From positions 23,910,010 through 23,974,009 of the forward strand of contig NW_025336481.1 of the NCBI RefSeq assembly GCF_004798865.1: a stretch of DNA of 64,000 nt, given 5' to 3'. Each line of letters starts with the position of its first letter. Position 1 is the first letter of the stretch. Below are positions 23,601 to 35,759 of the stretch, piece by piece. A program made the position numbers and the translations under genes. The notes under the pieces are model-generated. The model did not search any database, had not been told where the DNA came from, and saw nothing but the letters and a program-made list of their open reading frames with translations. Source of the DNA: Varanus komodoensis (Eukaryota; Chordata; Lepidosauria; Squamata; Varanidae).

Positions 23601-25959
23601 AAACACTCCCTTTAGCCCTCTCTGAGGTTGCCTTCCCAGCCTTGGAGAGCAAATAAGGCAGTGCTTCTTTGCATGCTGGCAGAAGGTGGTGGGGAAGAGG
23701 GGTTGGGGTTCCATTCTGAGCTCCATGACTGGAGATCCAGCCTTGGAGCAGCAGGCTTGTCCTGTCCAATGGCTCCTCACACAATATCTAGGGGTCATAA
23801 AGTTGCTCCCTCAGATATTTTGCTGTGATATTAGGATAACACAAAGCTGTACAGGTTACAGAGGTGTGTTTTTCGCAGGACATTGAGGGGCTTCTCCATG
23901 AAGGAAAGATCATACAAAGCAGACTTCAGTAGCAAAAGATGCAACTTCATACTTCTGAAGAATATAGTCTTTTGCTCAATCTGACATTTTACATGTTATC
24001 AGTAACTATTTCGGGTATTAGCTTGAGGCTCACCTCTTTTCTTGCTTTGATTTGTTATTTGTATTTTCCCTACTTGTGGTGATGGCGAAGTGACTAATTC
24101 ACCACAAACAGGAGCCACCAACTCTGTAACTTTTACACCACACCTCCAAGTGGAGGTTGTGTGCAGTGGTATGCAAAACTAGACACTTCGCATAGTGCAA
24201 TCTGCATGGCCACAATTGTCTCATACTCGGCCCAAAATGGGCCAGTCAAAAACCGTGGGGAAATGCACATACGAAAGAAAGGTGCACACAACGTTCACGT
24301 ATTATGGAAAACAATTCAGAAATACATTATCTTAGGGGAAATGCTTGTAGCATGGGTGTATTGCAAAATTGCATACTCTTGTCCAAAATGTAAACATTCT
24401 CAGGAAAGTTTTAGAACGATTTTCAAGTATAGCAGAGAAACAGCAACATTCACTTCTAAAACTACTACTCAGCAGCTAAGGGAGAATATTTGAAGCAAAG
24501 TTTGTTGAAATGAATTGATGGAGAGTTTAAGTTTTTACTAAGAATGTTGATTATTTTGACTGCAGTTATCTTCTGACTGCAGTTTTACTGTTTTAGATCT
24601 GTCACTGCCTTACGTCCCAGTGCAGACAGCATAAACCTAGTTGGCACATAACATTCACACATAATACGGTCCGTGGGATTCTGTAGTTGTATGATATGTG
24701 TACAGAACGACGTAACAAACCACAATTTGTTAAGCATAAACTCAGAAAAAGAACCCATGATTTTTGTTGGGCTGTGAACTCTGGGTGGTTTAAACCATGC
24801 TTTTTCATTGACCTGATTTGAACAAAATGAGAACCAACCATGGGTGAATTTCCCTGTAGGGTTTCTCATTGTTATATAGCAACCACCACTGTTTTAAATA
24901 TTTGGAGTACAACAACGTAATGACATTACTTGTTATTATATACACACTTAATGAGGGTGGGTTGTTGGGGTGCTTGACAAGCTACCAGCAATGCTAAAAT
25001 CCTGGGTTTGGGGTATTTTGTCAACTATTCTAACAACTCGCCATCCTCAGGTTTGCCCTACAGGTTTGCACCCCTGTCTCACCCCAGATATTTAAAATGG
25101 CAGCTACTATTTCAATGAGAAACCACAAAGGGGAGATCAATTTATAGTGGCTTCTCATTGTAAGTTAATCTCCCTCATATAGTGGCCATGTGTACCTTGC
25201 CAAAGTGTGTGAACCCAAAACCATGGGTTGTTCATAAGTTGTTTATCTAGAATACAGAATGGTAGACAAAAGTAGTGGAAAATCATCCACTCTACATGAT
25301 AGTACTACAGTGCCACAAAGACATTTGGGATACAGGAAGAAAGTGAGCAAAGGAAATATTCAAAATAATGAGATTTTACAAATGTTGTAAGCTAGCAGAA
25401 GTAGTATTGAAAAACTGTCAGTGTATAATTTTCTAGCAAACAGAGCAAGAACACTTTAAGCTCTTTCTGTTCATATGATTTAAATATTACAAGTCACTAA
25501 AATTTGCAAAAAAAAATGCAGCAAGCACATATTCTTAAGTGTCACCTATGCAAAAGTTCTTCCCCTCTTCTTGCAGTTTCAAGTCTGCAAGACAGCAATC
25601 CTTCCTGGAGTTTGGCATGAGTGAACTGGGTTGCAATTTGCAAATATCTGCAAAATCCAATGTATGAATGCTTTTAGGTCAATCTGAAGTAAAACAGAGA
25701 GAGGCAGAGAAGCAGGAGGGTGGGGAGCACAATAAAATGGACGGCTGAATATAAGGTCAAGCCCTGATCATTTATTTATTTAGTTAGAAAATTTCTAAAT
25801 AAATAACTCAGGGCACTTATACTCTCTCCACTCTTTTGTTTTCCATTAAAGACACATTTGTTATGAAAAGTATACTTTACAAGACAACCATAATCCAGTA
25901 AGAAAAATCCAAAAATACACAGTCACTCAATGCCTTTTTAGGGGGGCATTCTTTCTAGG
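20667..25959. other. Intergenic DNA with minor repeats, no gene seen
   Basis: Recognised pieces: a CTCCAGATG-type arm at 22437-22500 (GGGACTGATGGTAGTTGGCA), a foldback repeat at 23041-23112 (CCTATGCA...ATGCATAGGATT), and AACCATGGGTT-rich DNA at about 24700-25240 (AACCAACCATGGGTGAATT, AAAACCATGGGTTGTTC). The rest shows no feature I can name. Confidence 0.5.
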
Positions 25960-26245
25960 CAGATGGAGAGTGCTTCCCTCGGCTGTTGTAGAAGGCACTA
26001 TAGAAGGATAACCATGTCAGAAAGGGTTTGCCCCCATGGTTTTGGAGAGGTGGAAACAACAGAGCATGCCACGCTTTACTCCTCGCTTTACCAGGAAGTA
26101 TGTAGCAAGTTCATCCTCTCTTTGTTCAGAAAATTTACTGGTCACTTGGATGTAGGGGTGGTCAAGATTTTCCTAATAGGAGTTAACCCACAGATCAAAG
26201 TGCAGTGTGCGAGCTTTTTTGGCAGCTGTTATAAAATTTGACAGG
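25960..26245 (+). mobile_element. Non-LTR retrotransposon C-terminal zinc-knuckle remnant
   Basis: An open frame encodes SERVCPHGFGEVETTEHATL, then YSSLYQEVCSKFILSLFRKF. This resembles the Cys/His stretch (C..CG..E...H.L..C..Y) that closes the reverse transcriptase of several LINE clades. The clade is not assigned. One expected Cys is replaced. No 5' part was recognised. Confidence 0.55.
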
Positions 26246-27657
26246 GTGTTGCCTGCAATGAATATAAATTCTAATACCCAACCTTCCTTCTCTCTTTTTC
26301 TTTCTTTTTTCATTTTTTAATATGATGAATATTGTCATCTTTTCAGAGTATGGATTTTAATCTTAAATGTCCAGTTTTTGTTTTTCTTGCTTTGATTATG
26401 CTGGTCTTTGATTATTTCACTAAACCGCCTGAGAATGCCTTTTGTTACAAATATGATGCTGGAGTGGGGATAGGGAAAGTTGGTGACAGCAAAAGCAGGG
26501 GGAAGGAAGGGGAGGGGCTTCAGCAGCACCATGCCAAAGGAAACCCTGAGGTCTGGCGTAAGAACTGTTATTCTACCTCCTAGTAGTCTGATGAAAAGTT
26601 CTGGAGAACTTGAATGCTTGCACAATTGTTTGTGCCATTTTGCTGATCCTTGTAATGGTATTGCCTGATGATGGATTTTGCACTCCCTATTCCATACATT
26701 TTGGATATTTAACTCATGGACCAGTAGAACTACCTTGGTTTATGATGAAACATGATTCTTTCAGGGAGAAAAGAAATTAAGCAAGCATATTACTGAGATC
26801 TCACTAAAGTGACCCTTCTGGATATAAAATTCCACAGCATTGGTATTAGTATTTCAGGCTTCCTGTCCAACACAGCATGGTGAATAGGACAAGTAAAATA
26901 CATTGCATTTTATTGTTATAAATTGTGGGTCTTATAATGAAACAGTCCAGTTTTGCCTCTCACAGTTGCCTGGTGTGGGTTAGTTCCATGAAATTGGATC
27001 TCATGTGTTCTCTCTGCTTTGCATATACATTAGATGGAGTGAACAGCTTTATGAGTTTCTCTGCCTTGCTGCAAGATTGCTATGCTTTTAAAGCCCTCTT
27101 CAGGCATTCTTTGTTCAGTGTTGACTGAACACAGAAGAAGCACTTGAGCACTGCCTTCCTCTGTTGTCCCATCCATCATTTTGAGCTTTATAGTGTAAAC
27201 AGAGCAGCCTCCTATATCCAAGGATATCGAAAGAGGCTGTCCATGCAGTTAAGAACTCTGAAAATCAGGGCAATATTGAGGTTTTGTAAACCACCCAGAG
27301 AGCCCTTTTTATAATTATTATACTTATTTACTAATTATAAAAAGAAAAGAAACAAAAGAGGGAATTGGCATGAAAGTGTGTCTCTCCCCCCCACCATGAT
27401 GAGAAAAACTGAACCTGGAGCAATTCAGGGGCAATTTTCCTGAATCATTCCAGTGCCTCTTCAGATGTGGCCATAGTCCTCATGTTGTGTGTGGTACTGA
27501 GGAAGTGTCGCACCCTCAGCTGAACATTTAAGGCTTCATGATGCATTCACTGCTTCCCATACTGAGTTTATACCTCCTGTTTCCCTGAGTCTTCTTGAAT
27601 CAAACACATTTGACATGGTCTTTGGTAGTACATCAACAGCAATGTATTCTTGTAGGT
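26246..27657. other. Intergenic DNA, no gene seen
   Basis: Nothing recognised except a short L2-like tail at about 27285-27345 (TTTTGTAAACCACCCAGAGAG). The open frame at 26332-26583 has no family features. Confidence 0.45.
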
Positions 27658-27937
27658 CACGGGTCCTCAAACTATGGCCCTCAGGCCGGATCTGGTCCAC
27701 CATGCCCATTTATCCGGCCTGCCATAGAGGTTGTGGACTCGTGTGCATGTGTGTGTGCAGCGAGACATCGGCTTGCTCACAAGGAGATCATTTTGGACTT
27801 GCTTGGAGAAAATTGTCTCTGCGCATGCAGGCCCCTGCCTTGCCGCACACACGCACAAGTGTGCGCACCCTCCCCTCCTGCACCCATCGCTGGCACCTTT
27901 CAACTGGGCCCCTGTTCAAAAAGTTTGAGGACCCTTG
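27658..27937. mobile_element. hAT-type MITE
   Basis: A 280-bp element with inverted ends CACGGGTCCTCAAACTA and AAAGTTTGAGGACCCTTG. It is flanked by TTGTAGGT (27650-27657) and TTGTAGAT (27938-27945), an 8-bp target duplication with one change. The GC-rich interior carries CA/TG-rich runs and no transposase. The 216- and 150-codon open frames that overlap it are chance. Confidence 0.85.
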
Positions 27938-27945
27938 TTGTAGAT

Positions 27946-28864
27946 TTAAAAAGGCTCAGCAAGCCAACTTCTCATATACACACGGTACTGTCATATTCCC
28001 AGAGATGGCCCCACTTGGAGCCACAGGCAGCGGCTGCTGGGGAATGGCTAGTGGCAGGAAGGCGTGAGTGTGATGTGGGCCACTTGCCTGCTCACACTAA
28101 GCTAGCCTGTTCCCTCCAAGAGGATGCGACACAAACCATCATCGCAAAACCAGTCCCAGTCAGCTTGTCTGAGGGGCTGCCCTCTTGCCCTGTGCCTCTG
28201 GAAGCAAAATGTCTTGAGCACCCTATCATCTTCCTGAGTGATTGAGTGAGACATTTTTGCCTGGACGACGACTAATGCTGGGCCGCCCTGTGCAGTGTTG
28301 CCAACTGTCTAGTTTTAGACCTGCCAGAGGGGTTTTTATGCATGCATGCATGCATGCCCAGGTTCAGTGTCAAGCCAAAGATCTGACTTGTTGAACAAGC
28401 CAAGAACTTTAAGCCAGGAACATTTAATTTTTTCTTATTGAACCCACATGCTGATCTGCCACACTCAACCCTGAATGCATCAAAACCAAAGAACACTGAA
28501 TGACACTTCCTGCCCCACAAGAAACAAATCATGTCCCCCAATGAAAAGTTAGAACTTTCTCCAGGCTCCTCCAGATAACCACCCCTGACCCTTTCTTGGA
28601 TGTTGTGCTATTTTGGTCAACACATACAGGACTCATGAATACATGGTCATTTTTGGATGTGCTGTCCCTGAAAGTGGGGCTGGGGGAGAGCCACTTCCAA
28701 ACCATAGGCTGGATCAGTCCCTCAGTCAGCGTCCAAGCTGGTCACTGTCCTCATTGTACTTAACTGCTGTTGCCACACACACACTTCCTTGCAGAAAAGC
28801 CACATCCACGCAAATAGGAGCAACACAGCCTGCCTCAGAGATGGGTCCTAATAAAGGACACACA
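27946..28864. other. Intergenic DNA, no gene seen
   Basis: Only the ATGC microsatellite is recognised here. Confidence 0.45.
28338..28357. repeat. (ATGC)n microsatellite
   Basis: Five perfect tandem copies of ATGC, self-complementary. Confidence 0.9.
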
Positions 28865-29165
28865 GCAGATGGGTGCGGATAAATTGCTGTGGAACATTCT
28901 TCCCAATGAGGTCTGCCTGGTGCCAACATGGTTGTCTTTTTGGCACTAGATTCAGACTTTTTTCTTCTCCCAGGCATTTGATTGCACAACTTTTAGTATC
29001 AGTGGTTTCATCAAGTATTTAATTGTAGTTGTTTTATGTGTTATAAGTTGTTTTAATTTTTTATATGTTAAGGGTTTTTTTTTAATTGTCATTTTGCATT
29101 GCAACTTTTGTGAATTGCTAAGACAGCTTTACCTACTGGTTTAGGGAATGGAATGAGCTAAGTCA
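28865..29165 (+). mobile_element. L2-type LINE 3' end
   Basis: Encodes a decayed LLWNILPNEVCLVPTWLSFW, corresponding to the HLWNVLPREVHLAPSLFAFW segment of the copy at 16470. It is followed by a T-rich 3' UTR with ATTGTAGTTGTTTTATG and TTGTGAATTGCTAAGAC. A 5'-truncated fossil. Confidence 0.7.
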
Positions 29166-32100
29166 TACTTTCAAAACTAACTTTAGATCCTAGTGGATCT
29201 GATGTCTTCTAGGCTCTGTCTGCAGGTGTATGGGCCCTAGCTGGATCAGGGCTAGTGTCTCTTCAGTGCTGGACACAACCTGCTTACAGCTTGTACATGC
29301 ACAGATCCAGAACTTATCTTGTGTAGTGTTTGTTTCCATCATGGCCCAGCAAATGCCCATGGCAGGCCCATAAGCAGGACGTGAGTATGCATCCTTGGAG
29401 CGAGAAGGCAAACTCCCATACCCTAACTTGTGCACTGCATCTGGGGAGGCAATCTGACTGTGTTCCCTTTTCCTCATAAATTTGCCTAAACCCCTTCGAA
29501 TGATGGGAGAAGAGCATACAGAGCACACAGATGTTCCCTGTGTAGCAATCTTAGAATGAATAAGAACTACTAACATTTGAAAATTGCCTGCATATTTCAG
29601 CATTATGTCCTGTAAGGTTTTTCAACTGATTAGCAAAGGCCAGATCCCACTTTTAAAGGGAATATCAGGCCATGCATGACAATCTAGTTTCTTGCTTTTA
29701 TTACTTGTCCAAGAAACAAGCAAGATAATCTTAAGCTGCTTTTTGAATAAAAAACAGTTATTTTTGAACCTCTCACCCCTTCTTCTCTTCATTTAGGCAA
29801 CTAACATAGGCTATGGGAGGAATATTTGGAAAGCCAAACAAAAGATCTGGAATGTAAACTCCCCGTTAATTACCCCTCCACCATGCCAAATGCTTTCAAA
29901 GCAGTTGGTAAATGCCACTGAGCAAACATTTGACTCACATGCAGCATGCTTTTTGTGAAATGCCTTCTTATTCCACCTTTACATGAAACAGCTTCCCAGC
30001 ATGGAGTGTTCTCCTTAATCTTGAGACTTTGAATGAACGACAAACAATAATTCATCTTCTTTCACACACTCTTTTAAAGAAATTCAACCATTTTTGCAAA
30101 GTGAAAAACAACAGATTGAATCTCTCATGACAGAAGGTTTGCCTGATCCCAAAGATTGTCCAGATGACCAAAGTGCTTCCTTTGGTGCATTTTCACTTTT
30201 GTGGTACGGTCCCACATGCATCACATCAAAGGCAATAGAATAGCATTTTTCTGCTAAGGTCTACTTTTCCTTGTGGGTGATCTGTTAGGGGCTGCATATT
30301 CTCAGTAAGCAGGGCCAAATCAAAAGAGAAAGAGGCACCCCCTTTCTTTCTTTCTCCCACTTCCTTCCCACTGCCAAGGCACAGAAATACTACCTTTACC
30401 AGAGGTCTGAAATGATCACATGCAGAGGACTTTTGAAATGGTGCGCCTTGCAATAGATTAATGCTATAATCCATATATAATGCATTTTCCATTCACATGT
30501 TTTTGTCTTCTGTGGAAACTACTTATCTTGCTGCCTGTGGTCAGCAGAACTTCTTATCAAAGTGTAGGTGTTATGGCTGCAAACATCTTTTGTTACTAAT
30601 TAGAGTGATAAAAGAAATACTGCAGCTGATATCAATATTATCACTGAAAAACATAATTTTAGCACTGTAAAATATTTAAGCTTATAAATGAATTAAGAAT
30701 AAGTAAGCCAAATTTGATGCTGCACTGATCTCTTTCCTATGAAGACATAACAGCAGCCACCTGTTAGAAAGAAAATAATGGCACATAAATTTGTTTTATC
30801 CTTAGGACATTTCTAATAATAAAAAGGTAGAAAATCCTTTTTTAAAAGCCCACATAGCAGTGAGCTGGCCATGTGCTTCAGCAGAAATTCTTAACATCAT
30901 TATAAGTATAGCATAGACATTTCCATTCAGAAAATGTGTATGTCCCACAATCAGACAAAGCAAGTTTATTAAAAAATGAAGACCAGATGTGTTTGCACTC
31001 ACAATCCATTCTGTAGGGCAGGGAGTGAAGAATGTGGCTGTCCAGATGTTGTTTGACTACAATTCCCATCAGCCCTAGCCAGCATAGCTCATAATGAGAG
31101 ATGAAAAGAGCTATGACAGGTGCCCGTGCATGCATCTCCTTTGCATCTGGCCACACTGTGAGGTAACCAATGCTGGGCTCTGAAAAACTACGATTTTTTT
31201 TTCATGCTATTAACCACATCAGATTTAAAAAATGCACCTGAAAATTGCGGCCCCTAAATGTTCTGAAATGAATGGAAGCTTAGTGAATGAACTTAATCTT
31301 ATTAAAGTGTGGCTCACTACCTTTCAGGAACAAAGGACCCCTTTGTTACTTAAAAGGGTATTAACACCATACCTGCAGGACTGCATCCTGATTTTACAGC
31401 CAGAGAAGTGTCAGAAGAAAAGTTATTATTTATAGCTGTTCATGCAATTATTTTCTGCACTAAATTATTCAGTACTACCTGCAATGTGCCTTGCAAACAT
31501 GCTTAATCTAATCCCATGCATTAATCTAAAGGCAACTAAGGCTTTGGCAACTCAGTATGAGGAGTGAACTACTGGTAAAGGATCACAAGGCTGTATAGCA
31601 TATTGGCTCATTTAAGCTGACCTTTTATTGAAGACAATTTATTCATTCATGCATCTTTCAGATCACTTAGTAAACACGTAGCTATAAAACTGCTGATAGA
31701 CACATGTTGTAAGATGAGGTATTTCAAAAGGAACAACAAAAATCACATGCACCCTTGAGAAAATTATACAAAGTAGCGGCATTGTAAAAAGATTCACAGT
31801 TTTTGACAAAAGTTGGTTAATAGAGCAAAAAAAAAAAAAAAAAAAAAAGACTGCTGAATCCTCCTTCATCATCAAGGCTGACCCTACTGACCTGTTCAAG
31901 AATAAAGCTTCCACCTCAGATAGCAGATGTTAGAAGGCAGCAACGAGAGCTTCCAGGCTGTTCCTCACAGAGAGGTCTGTTGGAAGACAGAGTTGTGCTT
32001 ACCACCCCACCTCCTTGCCTGCCTGCTCCCCAAACTAGGCTGCTGGCTCAGGTGAGATGGAGGACACGTCCCATTGCCAGCCTCAAAGTAAGATTTGTCT

Positions 32101-32800
32101 GCCAGTTCAGTGACAGTTGATATACGGATGCTATCCTTACCCCAGGCAGCGAAAGATCTTGGGCCAGCCCTGTTAAACATCCATGGCAAATTTGCCAGGC
32201 ATATAGTTTGTTGGGGAGATTGTTGACTGCCCTTAATAGTGAAATTTCCTTTATTTATGAAGACAGGCATGTTTCCCCACCTCCTAGCTAAAGATAATGT
32301 AATTCCTAGCCTCTACATGTAAAACGTCAAAATAGAAATGGTAATTCCAGTGAAGATTGAGGCTAATGAAGAGCTGAGTTTTGGCCTCCATAACTTCTGG
32401 AATGTGTCCTTTGTGCTGATACCTCTGCTATGGGACTGGGGGAGGCTGAGAGGTGCGGGAGCTTGCAGTCTGACACATTTAGAGGAGACTGGCTTGGAGA
32501 GTTGGTCTAAACTGTGCTTCCACATCTGCACAATCTGCACATTTTTTTAAATAAATGCCAATGTTACAAGGCACCAATAAACCTCCAGTGATTATCCTCC
32601 TGAGGAAACCAAACTTCAGGAAGTGCTGCACCCTGCAAGTTCTCCCTGCTTGGAGAAGTGGGCTATCAGTAACAGTGTGTTCCTCTTAGCTGACTGAGCT
32701 GCTTGAATCAACCTTCTTGCAACCATGGCTATAAAACGATAACAAATGCTGAAATACTTATGCCTCTAGCCATATATTTTGAGAAAGTAAGCCATGTGAG
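29166..32800. other. Intergenic DNA, no gene seen
   Basis: Contains a CTCCAGATG-type foldback piece at 31033-31095 (GTCCAGATGTTGTTTGACTA, CAATTCCCATCAGCCCTAGC) and a pure run of 22 A at 31827-31848 without a recognised retrotransposon in front of it. The rest shows nothing I can name. Confidence 0.5.
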
Positions 32801-33033
32801 AGCCATTGTGGTGTAGTGGTTGGATTGGGACTCAGGAGATCTCAGTTTTATTCCCCAGTCATCCATCAGGTTTACTGGGTGACTTTGGGCCTGTCATAGT
32901 CTCTCAGCCTAACCTCCCTCACTGGGTTGTTGTTGTGAGAACAAAAGCAAAGGAAGAGAACCTTGTAAGTTGCTTTGAGTTCCTTGCAAGGCAGAGTATA
33001 AATGCAAAATAATAATAATAATAGTAGTAGTAT
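32801..33033 (+). mobile_element. Squamate tRNA-derived SINE (Sauria/Squam type)
   Basis: The head AGCCATTGTGGTGTAGTGG carries the tRNA-type A box. Then come GGACTCAGGAGATCTCAG, a decayed B box, TGGGTGACTTTGGGCCTGTCA, TCTCTCAGCCTAACCTCCCT, GGGTTGTTGTTGTGAGAAC and the tail TTCCTTGCAAGGCAGAGTAT, ending in (AAT)n. The order is that of the common squamate SINE. This is the most complete SINE of its type in the window. Confidence 0.88.
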
Positions 33034-33663
33034 TTTGTGATACAAGAGACTTTGTTGTAGAAGCATTGGTGGGAAATTATCCCAAAATAGCTGGAACTTA
33101 AAGACATGGAGTCTAATGTTTTGAAGTTATTTAGGACCAAATCAGGCAATGCGTGACATGTAATTGCATTTCACACAGCTTTCAGAGAGGGTGAGAGAGA
33201 AGCAAGTTGGTGTGGATGGTCCAGTGAAAGAATTAGAACTGCATGACACGGGATGTAGGATTTTGCCATGCTATACTTCATTTCTGTGCTGCCTTTTGTT
33301 AGCTCAAAAATACAAATAAAAATTACAATAACAGACAGCTTACGAGACCCTAAGATGACAGTAAGTTCTTCAGAACAAACAAAGCTGCATAATGCAAACA
33401 CATCCCTTCCCCTGACTAGAGGCCAAAGAAAGTCCTCTCCCTCAACTCCCAAAATGAAGAGGACAGAGGTGAGCCCTTGGCCTTGCCAAGCTCATTGGTC
33501 TCCAAGCAGAGGGATGGGACCAAGCAGGTGGGAAAGCTCACCCCTGGGGGCTCATCACTGCAGCTTTTCAACCTTTCTACCAGTGCAGTCCCACAGAAAA
33601 ACAGTTCCTTAAAAGTACCATTTGTCCAGAAAGGGAAGCTCTCATTGTCATTAGCAATACTGT
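33034..33663. other. Intergenic DNA, no gene seen
   Basis: A short piece at about 33262-33320 may be a LINE or SINE tail on the minus strand. Nothing else recognised. Confidence 0.4.
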
Positions 33664-34185
33664 AGAATCATAGAAGAGCAGAATTGGAAAGGGCCAGAGA
33701 GTCATCAGGTCCAAAGCACTGTTCAGTGCAGGACACCAAGTCAAACCTAATCCTCCCTGTATTTTTGCAATTATGATGGATCTATTATTGTTACCATGTG
33801 TTATGTTGTTTTAAATTATTGTAAACTGTTCTGAGAGATGCACTGATAGAATGGTCTAAAAACTTCAAACAAACAAACAAACAAGACATCCCTCTCAGAT
33901 GGTCATCCAGTTGCATCTTGAATGCTTCTAGTGTGGGAGAGCCCACAACCTCCCTAGGTCATTGGTTCCACTGTCAGTTCTAACAGTCAGGAAATGTTTC
34001 CTGATGTCTCAATGGAATCTAGCTTCCTGTAACTTAAGCCTAGTCTTCCATGTCCTGCACTCTGGGATGCTCAAGAAGACGTCCTGGACTTCCTCTTCAT
34101 GAGAGCCTTTTAAATATCTGTCATATCTCCCCTCAGTCTTCTCTTCTCAAGGCTAAACTTGCCCAGGTCTTTCATACACAGTAGT
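33664..34185 (-). mobile_element. CR1 LINE 3' fragment, interrupted by an L2 tail
   Basis: The left edge AGAATCATAGAAGAGCAGAA is the reverse complement of the CR1 terminal repeat. Then come GGAAAGGGCCAGAGAGTCAT and, after the interruption at 33756-33885, GTGTGGGAGAGCCCACAACC, CTAACAGTCAGGAAATGTTT and GTCTTCTCTTCTCAAGGCTA, all in the order of CR1 ORF2 and 3' UTR on the minus strand. 5'-truncated. Confidence 0.85.
33756..33885 (+). mobile_element. L2-type 3' tail inserted in CR1
   Basis: TTTTAAATTATTGTAAACTG and CTGAGAGATGCACTGATAGA match the L2 3' UTR pattern, ending in (CAAA)n. CR1 sequence resumes on the right, so the L2 insertion is younger than the CR1. Exact edges are uncertain by about 10 bases. 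Confidence 0.65.
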
Positions 34186-34630
34186 TTACCTACAGCAGCA
34201 AAAAGCATGTACAGAGAGTGTGTTGGTTGGAACCATGGAATGCAAGACAGAGTTGAATGTTCCCTGCCTCTTCCTATGTACTGCAAACTAATCCTTACCT
34301 GGAAGCAGGAAGACATGGCTATGATTTTTTTTTTAAGTAATGTGGTATATTCAACGTTATCTATTCTGGCCCTCAATAGTATCACTTATAAGCAATTGCA
34401 AAGAACACTGTATGCCTGCTCTCCTATATAGACTTTCTGCCCTGGATATGTTAGGCATAATGGCTCAGTCCTGCCAGATCACCTGTGCCAACAAACAAAG
34501 TGGAGATACCATGTTGCAGTTGAGCCACTATTGTGATTCCAAGCAACCAAATAAAAAGTTGCACCATAATGATTCTAATTCTAACAAGGTTGTCAATTCA
34601 CCAGGAGATATTAAACAGGAGGGCCTATTT

Positions 34631-35026
34631 CAGTGATGGTGAACTTTTTAGAGATCGAGTGCCCAAACTGCAACCCATAACCCACTTATTTATTGCAAAG
34701 TGCCAACACTGCAATAAAACCTGAAAACTGAAGTTTTAGTTTAGAAAAAACAACTCACAGCCAGTCCAAGCAAATTTATATCTATATCCTTGGTAGTGCA
34801 CTGACCGGCCATGAGAAAGCTCAGACGAGTTGCAGCTAATGAGTCGCGGTTCGTGATGTGATTCCTTCGCACCACTACTCTTTTCTGAGCATGCGCATGA
34901 CCCCTGTGTGCACTGTTATTCGATGCTTGGCTGCTAGGGCGATGCTGGGGCAACTTGGCTCGTGTGTCAACTGAGAGGGCTCTGTGTGCCCGCTGTGGCA
35001 CGCATGGCATAAGTTTGCGACCTTTG
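34631..35026 (+). repeat. hAT unit B1 inside composite B
   Basis: A 396-bp full-length unit, about the same length as the other complete units. Its right end has decayed to TAAGTTTGCGACCTTTG, against GGTTCGCCACCACTG in unit B3. It is followed directly by the linker CTAACCCTACCATGGTGCAT. Confidence 0.75.
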
Positions 35027-35060
35027 GCCTAACCCTACCATGGTGCATTCCCCTAACCCT

Positions 35061-35450
35061 GTTGTTGTTCTCAGTTGCAAAGTCATGTCCAACCCATCGT
35101 GACCCCATGGACAACATTCCTCCAGGCCTTCCTGTCCTTCACCATCCCCCAGAGTCCACTTAAGCTCACGCCGACTGCTTCTGTGACTCCATCTAGCCAT
35201 GTCATTCTCTGCTGTCTCCTTCTTCTTTTGCCGTCAATCGTTTCCAGCATTAGGCTTTTCTCCAGGGAGCCCTTCCTTCTCATTAGGTGGCCAAAATATT
35301 TGAGTTTTATCTTCAGTATTTGGCCTTCCAAAGAGCAGTCAGGGTTGATCTCCTCTAGTACTGACTGGTTTGATTGTCTTGCAGTCCAAGGAACTCCCAG
35401 GAGTCTTGTCCAGCACCACAATTCAAAGGCCTTTGGCGCTCAGCCTTCCT
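35061..35450 (-). mobile_element. Bov-B (RTE) LINE 3' fragment
   Basis: The minus strand encodes SLMLETIDGKRRRRQQRMTW, followed by LDGVTEAVGVSLSGLWGMVK and AWRNVVHGVT. This is the C-terminal end of Bov-B ORF2, also abundant in ruminants. The 3' tail (AAC)n lies at the left edge. A frame of 112 codons (35083-35421) is still open, so this is one of the better preserved LINE pieces here. It splits the CCCTAA linker from the module start of the host composite, so it came later. Confidence 0.92.
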
Positions 35451-35601
35451 TAGTATAGGGGTAAAATACCATTGAAAGGGGTGATTTTGAAAAAGCCTTC
35501 CTTGAGTCACTTTTTCTGCACAGCTCACCATTTCTGCCCATTCTAAACACATTCCAACCATCAAAACCGTGCCAGGACACCTCATTTTTCTAACCCTAAC
35601 C
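35451..35601 (+). repeat. Module 1 of composite B
   Basis: Same module as in copy A: TAGGGGTAAAATACCATTGA, CTTTTTCTGCACAG and TTTCTGCCCATTCTAAACAC, closing with CTAACCCTAACC before a new hAT start. Confidence 0.8.
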
Positions 35602-35745
35602 CAGCAATGGTGAACTTTTTAGAGATCGAGTGCCCAAACTGCAACCCAAAACCCACTTATCGCAAAGTGCCAACACTACAATAAAACCTGAAAACTGAGG
35701 TTTTAGTTTAGAAAAAACAACTCACAGTCAGTCCAAGTATATACA
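35602..35745 (+). repeat. Truncated hAT unit B2
   Basis: Starts CAGCAATGGTGAAC and matches the first ~140 bp of the other units as far as their AT-rich simple repeat. It then passes straight into the next module through a (TA)n tract at about 35737-35760. The right two thirds are missing. Confidence 0.8.
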
Positions 35746-35759
35746 TATACATATATATA

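Noticed and set aside
27595-28245. 216- and 150-codon plus-strand frames
   Set aside because: They overlap a hAT MITE and its flanks, use its GC-rich interior, and show no protein family features.
31827-31848. Poly(A) tail of a retrogene or LINE
   Set aside because: No recognisable gene, LINE or SINE sequence precedes the A-run on either side, so it is reported only as a simple repeat.
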